Assembly: GCA_036365515.1 (NCBI GenBank)
Contig: CM070874.1
Location: 170,311,297-170,375,296 of the forward strand
DNA: 64,000 nucleotides
Direction: 5' to 3'
Source: Torymus aiolomorphi
Lineage: Eukaryota > Arthropoda > Insecta > Hymenoptera > Torymidae
The notes beneath the pieces are model-generated. The model saw only the letters and a list, made by a program, of their open reading frames with translations, had not been told where the DNA came from and ran no database searches. Positions 57,494-64,000 of the stretch are shown here, in pieces (the first letter of the stretch is position 1; every line of letters begins with the position of its first letter). The position numbers and the translations under genes are program-made.

Positions 57494-57822
57494 TGTTAGA
57501 TAGACAGAAGGATTGGATCGTGGAGTAGGCGGTTCTTAAATGAAGTACTTATCGAGTGGAGATTTAATGTACTTTTATTAGCTGGGTACGTCGTGCCTCT
57601 TGGCGTACAGTTGAGTTGCTGCTCTCTCTCTTGGCCGTCGTGCTAGGACTGAGCCGGCCGGCGCTGCGAAGTGCCGTCGGCGTGTCTTGGTCGATGGAGG
57701 AGCGGTAAGAGAGACGCGTGGCGAGTGCTGATCGGTGCGGCTCTCGCGCGCGCTTGTAGTATATGTAGCCGGAGAAGGGGAACGCTCTCGGTGGCGTACG
57801 CTCGAACGCTGAATCCCGAACA
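57494..57822 (-). repeat. BEL-2 5' LTR
   Basis: 329 bp partner of 50132-50460, TG...CA ends. Confidence 0.9.
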
Positions 57823-57907
57823 AATATTATCAAAGTATTCACAAAGGATTCTTTACCTACATTACTTTGCGATTACTTTTTATTCATATTATTTTGTTTT
57901 ATTACAT

Positions 57908-57980
57908 ATCTCCCTCCCTTTCACTTCCTCTCCCTCCCTCTCTTTCCCTCCCCTCTCTCTCCTTCTCTCCCTCTCTCTCT
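57908..57980. repeat. CT/CCCT-rich microsatellite
   Basis: Imperfect CTCC and CT repeats immediately before the P0 fold-back element. Confidence 0.8.
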
Positions 57981-59363
57981 CAACATCCGTCAAACTGAGT
58001 ACCAAAAACTTTAATGAGAGCCTAAATATTTCTTTAAAACAATCAACACATTTTTTAAAAGCTAATTTTTTTAGTACGTTCTAACAACACAATTTGTCTA
58101 GTCCTTTTAATTCTTCTAGTCTCATCTATTCAATAAGCTCTCTCTACAAATGGTAATAATTTTTTTTCATGACTATACAAATAAATATAAAACTTTCTAC
58201 GAAAGTATAAAATAAGGCAAGTATAGACGTTTTTTCTGCATAATCTATAAAAAAAACAGCACAATTTGCCTAGTCGTTTTATTTCTTCGAATCTCGAAAT
58301 GTATTTAAATTTGTTCATCTTTCTGTACAAATTAAACACAAGAAAGTACTGAAATCAATTTATTGTAGTCAAGTACCCATAAGTTAACTTGACTGACATA
58401 ATACAACTTTTCATACCTACTTATCAAACATATTCAGCCAGCGGGCATAAAGTACTACTTAACGCCGAAGAGACATAATAGCTCATATACAGCTCTTACA
58501 AAACTTTATAGAACCTACGCACTTTACACCCGTGTGGGCTAAAATTATTTCAATTATATAATATTATATAAGTACATTCAAATTTTTCATTGTAAATCAA
58601 ACAAACGAAAATTGTGAAATCAATTATACCGATAGTCAAGTAATGCAAACAACTCTTCGAAACAACTGTACGACTGTTCTGAGAACTGTATTCAAATTTA
58701 TTCATTCTTCTATACAAATTAAACACAAGTAAGTACTGAAATCAATTTATTGTAGTCAAGTACCCATATGTTAACTTGACTGACATAATAAAACTTTTAG
58801 TACCTTGCGTGTAAAATTACATTTTACGCCCAAGTGTATCTTCAAAAATATTCAGCCAGTGGGCATAAAGTACTACTTAACGCCTAACAGGCGCAATAGC
58901 TCTCATACTCCTACAGAACTTTATAGAACCTACGCACTTTACGCCCGTGTGGGCGAATATTATTTTAATTATATAACTATTATGCCTTCTTTTTATTTCT
59001 AAAATTCATAAGAATTTTTTCAGATATTTACGAAAAGTCAAAGCCTGTATAAAAAATTACATAGTTACCACCATATCACCATTTTTCATTATTCTTTCTC
59101 AATTTTGAAATTTCTATAATATTACGCATCTTGGGAGGACAATAGAAGTCTATAGAGCTGCTCTAGCAGGGGTGGTCCTCCAATCTCCCATACATACTTG
59201 GCCGGCCCGACGGTTTGCAGTTTAAGGTGTAGACATGGTCATTTTCATATAAATATTTTCATATGCTTACAGATCAGATAAAATGAATAAATAGGTTGCT
59301 TCTACATATTAAATACTAATACTTATTGAATGTATTACTCTGTTTTTAAATAGAAAGTGCAAA

Positions 59364-59515
59364 CCCGCATGAAAATATCGTATGAGATCTCATATGAGAT
59401 ATCATGACATCCCATAATATATAAAATTACAGATGACATCACATATATCATATCTCATATGAGACCTGATGTCTGAAATACTCATATGAGATCTCATATG
59501 ATATTTACACGCGGG
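59364..59515. mobile_element. Fold-back element E2 with CATATG arrays
   Basis: 152 bp in the loop of P0. Ends CCCGCATGAAAATATC and CCCGCGTGTAAATATC (right, reverse complement), then TATGAGATCTCATATGAG on each side. CATATG recurs with a spacing of about 12-13 bases. Confidence 0.7.
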
Positions 59516-61189
59516 AAAAGGATAAAAAATCGGTGGCTTATAAAATGGTTAGTAAAAAGCACTTTTGAGTAGACTATAAATTTATATGCATTTTTTATCT
59601 CATTCCCGCTTAAAAAAGACGGACACAAGGAAAAAAATTTTGGGTAATGGAAGTAAATCATGAGATTTTGCACATGTAGAGATATTATATTTAAATGGTA
59701 TGAATTAAAAATTAGTGACAATGTAATTATTTATAGTGGACTTTATGCAAAAATTTAGTATTCTACATTTACAAAGCCCACCGGTAAACTGCAAACCGTC
59801 GAACCCGCCAAGTATGTATGAGAGATTGGAGGACTACCCCTGCTAGAGCAGCTCTATAGACTTCTATTGTCCTCCCAAGATGCGTAATATTATAGAAATT
59901 TCAAAATTGAGAAAGAATAATGAAAAATGGTGATATGGTGGTAACTATGTAATTTTTTTATATAGGCTTTGACTTTTCGTAAATATCTGAAAAAATTCTT
60001 ATGAATTTTAGAAATAAAAAGAAGGCATAATAGTTATATAATTAAAATAATATTCGCCCACACGGGCGTAAAGTGCGTAGGTTCTATAAAGTTCTGTAGG
60101 AGTACTCGTGTAAAAAAAATTAGTCTGGCACTGGTCTGGGAGAGGTCTGGCTAAACTAGTGTGGCTAAAGTATGGCTTTAGTCTGGCTACGGCCACTATG
60201 CCAGACTTATAAATTTTGTCTGAATAAGTCTGGCAAAAATGCCAGACTTTTTGCCAGACTTATAATTTTTTTCTCAAATAAGTCTGGCAAAAACGTCAGA
60301 CTTTGTGCCAGACTTTTTTCCGGTCAGCTGCGTCCCAGAACGATGCTCTATGTCCTGCAGCGTCAAATCAACCTCACCTCGAGATGCGTCATTTCCCAGG
60401 AGGGGAGCTCGGTGGACGTGAGGCTCATACCCGTGCTACTCTAACGAGTAACCCAAACTGTACCGGTGCCGCCGATATCGCAGTCATTATCCTAAAAAAA
60501 TTATTTTATTGTAAGCGTCAGCTTATCTGATAATTCTGCAATTGCTGTTCACCATAGCTCGACATCGAATTCAATTTCTTTCGTTTTTAATTTCTCTGTA
60601 GGTATGCACGGCGAAAGATATTCATAACCCAAATTGAAATAATATTTTGAAGTCTATAAACAACATGAAATTGCCGTATCATGTGTTTTGTCGACAGCCC
60701 AAATATGTGATCATATCAACATGTTCAATACAAAGAAAGCTGAACTAGCTTTACGACGTTTATGGACTTCAAAATATTTTCAACGCACTACACGAATTTA
60801 ACTTTATGATTTCTTCACGACTGCGCACCTTACAGAAGAATGAAAAGCACGAGGAATTGAGTTCTATACATCGGGTCTCGACGAACAGCAATTGCAGAAT
60901 TATCAGATAAGTTGACGCTTTCTATAAAATATTTTTGTATACCACAAAAACTAGATACTTTGTGGTATACATTTTCAGGTTAGCTAGTGTTGCCTTCAAT
61001 CTCCGCAGCAGATCCAGAGACAAGCAGTATCAAATAGCGCTCGATAGTACGGTGGGGACGACGATGACGGCGGCTACGATGAGGATAATGACTGCGATAT
61101 CGGCGGCACCGGTACAGTTTGGATATGAGCCTCACGTTCGCCGAGCTCCACGCCTGAGAAAAGACGCATCTCGAGGTGAGGTTGATCTG

Positions 61190-61860
61190 CCCTATTAAAA
61201 AAAATCACGTGAGTAGTCACGTGAGAACGCGCGTGAGTTCTCACGTGAGGTTTTCGACGATATTCTCATGTGAGTAATCACGTGAGTAATCACGTGAGTA
61301 CTCACGTGATAAGTGAAAAAAATGGTTTAAAAAAAATTAATAATCAATGTTTTTTTTTACTGAACTATTACATAAATATTTGATCTTTAATTTTTGCGTA
61401 TAATTTCGAATCCTTAAATAGTATAGGGAGATATCAAAAATGAGGCAAGCCTCGTAATTACAACTCTTTTAAAAAAGTCGCGTTATTGACTAAGTCTTAC
61501 CGCTTTATGTATCCTCGCCGGCGTTCATTTGCCTATGGAAATCGAGAAAGGGGTTGCCGCCTGGCGAACACCGGCGGAACTGATTACTGATGGGGCCCGT
61601 CTGAGCTCCAGTAAGACTTAGTCAATAACGCGACTCTTTTAAAAGAGTTGTAATTACGAGGCTTGCCTCGTTTTTGATATCTCCCTATACTATTTAAGGA
61701 TTCGAAGTTATACGCAAAAATTAAAGTTCAAATATTTATGTAATAGTTCAGTAAAAAAAACATTGATTATTAATTTTTTTTAAACCATTTTTTTCACTTA
61801 TCACGTGAGAATATCGTTGAAAACCTCACGTGAATACTCACGTGATTTTTTTTAATAGGG
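61190..61860. mobile_element. Fold-back element E4 with CACGTG arrays
   Basis: 671 bp. Ends CCCTATTAAAAAAAATCACG on both sides. CACGTG occurs six times in the left arm and three in the right, mostly 12 bases apart. Flanked by TG on both sides (61188-89, 61861-62). The other arm of E3 (60352-60385, reverse complement GGTTGATTTGACGCTGCAGG) shows the empty site with one TG. The inner arms share GAGGCAAGCCTCGTAATTAC. Confidence 0.85.
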
Positions 61861-61921
61861 TGACGCTGCAGGACCTAGAGCATCGTTCTGGGACGAAGCT
61901 CACAGAAAAACGTCTGGCAAA

Positions 61922-62683
61922 CCCTACTGAAAAAGTGCAGCTGATTATCAGCTGATAATCAGCTGATAATCAGGTCATAATCGTGCCAAAACGGCACCTG
62001 ATTATCAGCTGATTTTCACATGAAAATTTATCGTTTAAAATTTATTTATTATTAATTATTGTTATTTATTATTATAAAGTACTATCATGGTTCATTTACT
62101 TGAATCTACGAGTAATTAATGTGTTCGAAAAAATGTCGAAAAATGTAGATGCTGACAAAGAAGTTTTGAATTATTTGTTACAATTTAGGAATGTAACATT
62201 GCTAACAATAATTAATAATAATTATTATTAATAATAAATCAAAATATCAACATGATTTTCAGGTGCATATCAGCTGATAATCATCTGAGAATCGGGTAAC
62301 TATAAGGTGACTGTCAGGTGATTATCATCTGATTATCAGCTGATTTTGACCTGAAAATCCTGTTAATATTTTCATTTATTATTAATTATTATTATCATTT
62401 ATTATTGTTAATTTTAATTTTTCATTCCTAAATTATGACAAATAATTCAAAACTTCTTTGCCACAGTGTACATTATTTTAAATACATTAGTTAATCGTAT
62501 AGATTCAAGTAAATGAACGATAATAATAAATTATAATAATAAATAATAATTAATAATAAATAAATTTTAAACGATAAATTTTCATGTGAAAATCAGCTGA
62601 TAATCAGGTGCCGTTTTGACACGATTATCACCTGATTATCAGCTGATTATCAGCTGATAATCAGCTGCACTTTTTCAGTACGG
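61922..62683. mobile_element. Fold-back element E5 with CAGCTG arrays
   Basis: 762 bp. Ends CCCTACTGAAAAAGTGCAGC and CCGTACTGAAAAAGTGCAGC. CAGCTG recurs four times in each arm, and more in the centre, spaced 11 bases (CAGCTGATTAT and CAGCTGATAAT). Flanked by AA on both sides; the other E3 arm gives the empty site. No transposase. Confidence 0.85.
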
Positions 62684-63810
62684 AAAAAGTCTGACATTTT
62701 TGCCAGACTTATTTGAGAAAAAAATGATAAGTCTGGCAAAAAGTCTGACATTTTAGCCAGACTTATTTGAAACAAAATTTATAAGTCTGGCATAGTGGCC
62801 GTAGCCAGACTAAAGCCATATACTTCAGCCAGACTAGTTTAGCCAGACCTCTCCCAGACCAGTGCCAGACTAATTTTTTTTCACGGGTATGAGAGCTATT
62901 GCGCCTGTTAGGCGTTAAGTAGTACTTTATGCCCGCTGGCTGAATATTTTTGAAAATACAACGTGGGCGTAAAATGTAATTTTACACGCAAGGTACTAAA
63001 AGTTCTATTATGTCAGTCAAGTTAACTTATGGGTACTTGACTACAATAAATTGATTTCAGTACTTTCTTGTGTTTAATTTGTATAGAAGAATGAACAAAT
63101 TTGAATACAGTTCTCAGAACAGTCGTACAGTTGTTTCGGAGAGTTGTTTGCATTACTTGACTATCGGTAATTGATTTCACAATTTTCGTTTGTTTAATTT
63201 ACAATGAAAAATTTGAATGTACTTATATAATATTATATAATTGAAATAATTTTTGCCCACACGGGTGTAAAGTGCGTAGGTTCTAAAGTTTTGTAAGAGC
63301 TGTATATGAGCTATTATGTCTCTTGGGCGTTAAGTAGTACTTTATGCCCGCTGGCTGAATATGTTTGATAAGTAGGTATGAAAAGTTGTATTATGTCAGT
63401 CAAGTTAACTTATGGGTACTTGACTACAATAAATTGATTTCAGTACTTTCTTGTGTTTAATTTGTACAGAAAGATGAACAAATTTAAATACATTTCGAGA
63501 TTCGAAGAAATAAAACGACTAGGCAAATTGTGCTGTTTTTTTTATAGATTATGCAGAAAAAACGTCTATACTTGCCTTATTTTATACTTTCGTAGAAAGT
63601 TTTATATTTATTCGTATAGTCATGAAAAAAATTATTATCATTTGCAGAGAGTGCTTATTGAATAGATGAGACTAGAAGAATTAGAAGGACTAGACAAATT
63701 GTGTTGTTAAAACGTACTTAAAAAATTAGCTTTTAAAAAACGTGATGATTGTTTTAAAAAAATATTTAAGCTCTCATTAAAGTTTTTGGTACTCAGTTTG
63801 ACGGATGTTG

Positions 63811-64000
63811 ATAATTTATACAACAATATTAATATTTAATTATAAATAATAATCATTTATATCTGTTCTAAAAATGCAAATCACTGGTATTAACATTTTT
63901 TGTCATGACTTTCATTTGATGAATAAAAGAAGCTAAATAAATGCAAACAACTACAAATAACTGTAAAGAACTGTTACTAACAGCAAATAATTCTTAAAAA
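63811..64000. other. No gene recognised; right flank of P0
   Basis: AT-rich, no coding or repeat signal seen. Confidence 0.4.

Larger units (their letters stand above)
50132..57822 (-). mobile_element. BEL/Pao retrotransposon BEL-2
   Basis: LTRs of 329 bp at 50132-50460 and 57494-57822 (TGTTAGATAGACAG...CCCGAACA on the + strand), with AGTAT/AATAT flanks that match the empty 62-bp repeat. The element reads on the minus strand: LTR, primer-binding site, leader with repeats, gag, protease, RT start, remnants, integrase, polypurine tract, LTR. A mariner sits between protease and RT. RT and RNase H are mostly deleted. Confidence 0.9.
60105..62887. mobile_element. Fold-back element E3 with AGTCTGGC arrays
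   Basis: 2783 bp including E4 and E5. Ends CTCGTGTAAAAAAAATTAG (left) and CCCGTGAAAAAAAATTAG (right, reverse complement). AGTCTGGC/GCCAGACT motifs follow repeatedly over about 200 bases per side. Flanked by TA on both sides. The uninterrupted opposite arm of P0 (TCTCATACTCC at about 58901) shows the empty site with one TA. The centre around 60632-60785 is also palindromic. Confidence 0.85.
57981..63810. mobile_element. Giant fold-back element P0 with nested insertions
   Basis: The left arm 57981-59225 pairs with 59790-60104 plus 62888-63810. The ends begin CAACATCCGTCAAACTGAGT on both sides. Without the inserted E3 it would be about 3.05 kb with arms of about 1.24 kb and a loop of 565 bases. 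The arms contain internal tandem duplications (about 390-base period; TTATTGTAGTCAAGTACCCA and AGTACTACTTAACGCC recur). No transposase seen. The short ORFs are mirror copies in the arms. Confidence 0.85.

Noticed and set aside
60105..60330. AGTCTGGC array as SMAD-binding sites
   Set aside because: GTCT/AGAC is too short and common a motif to claim; kept only as an array motif of E3.
60172..61198. Small ORFs in E3
   Set aside because: Short, without domains, and located in palindromic arms or the array of AGTCTGGC motifs.

Overview
The window looks like a gene-poor, transposon-packed stretch of an arthropod (most likely insect) genome. It is AT-rich outside the elements. It carries two BEL/Pao retrotransposons whose primer-binding sites resemble those I know from insect BEL elements, two related Ty3/gypsy retrotransposons, a DD34D mariner, a second Tc1/mariner-type transposon, a Transib-like element, a LINE tail and many fold-back elements. 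A parasitoid wasp or other hymenopteran is a guess from the mix of families; nothing in the window proves it. I see no complete host gene. The best non-obvious coding candidate is a spliced minus-strand fragment at 39030-39763.

Layout. 0-5 kb: LINE 3' end (956-1669), two short fold-back MITEs, a TG microsatellite and a possible poly-Q exon. 5.2-8.4 kb: a long-TIR DNA transposon (T1) with a broken transposase; its inverted arms include the transposase start. 8.8-20.3 kb: a full-length Ty3/gypsy element (Ty3-1) with 927 and 972 bp LTRs, primer-binding site, gag-pro-RT-RH-IN, an extra zinc-knuckle ORF downstream of pol, and polypurine tract. 23.3-26.6 kb: a Tc1/mariner-type transposon with long subterminal repeat arrays, inside a microsatellite and flanked by inverted copies of another repeat. 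27.9-35.0 kb: a MITE, then a 3'-truncated BEL/Pao element (BEL-1) split by a 1.9 kb Transib-like element that contains a telomere-like minisatellite. 35-36.1 kb: a second, decayed copy of the T1-type transposase. 36.7-40.8 kb: three fold-back elements and the spliced gene fragment. 41.8-46.7 kb: a 5'-truncated second Ty3/gypsy element (Ty3-2) with a largely intact pol 3' half and the same kind of third ORF, here broken. 48.7-50.1 kb: fold-back element E1 with E-box arrays and two tRNA-like segments. 50.1-57.8 kb: a complete-ended BEL/Pao element (BEL-2, minus strand) split by a mariner. 58-63.8 kb: a giant fold-back element (P0) that hosts element E3, which itself hosts E4 and E5; E2 sits in the P0 loop.

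How the parts relate. The region is a record of sequential insertions. Several insertions can be proved by comparison with an empty site in the opposite arm of the host palindrome, or by the way removing the insert restores a reading frame (Transib-like element in BEL-1, mariner in BEL-2). The two signals I consider most worth follow-up are (1) a set of fold-back elements (E1-E5) with the same end plan, CCC + A-run + helically phased short palindromes, in which the palindrome differs between families (CACGTG, CATATG, CAGCTG, AGTCTGGC), and (2) a third, zinc-knuckle ORF placed after pol in both Ty3/gypsy elements, each preceded by a splice-acceptor-like sequence.
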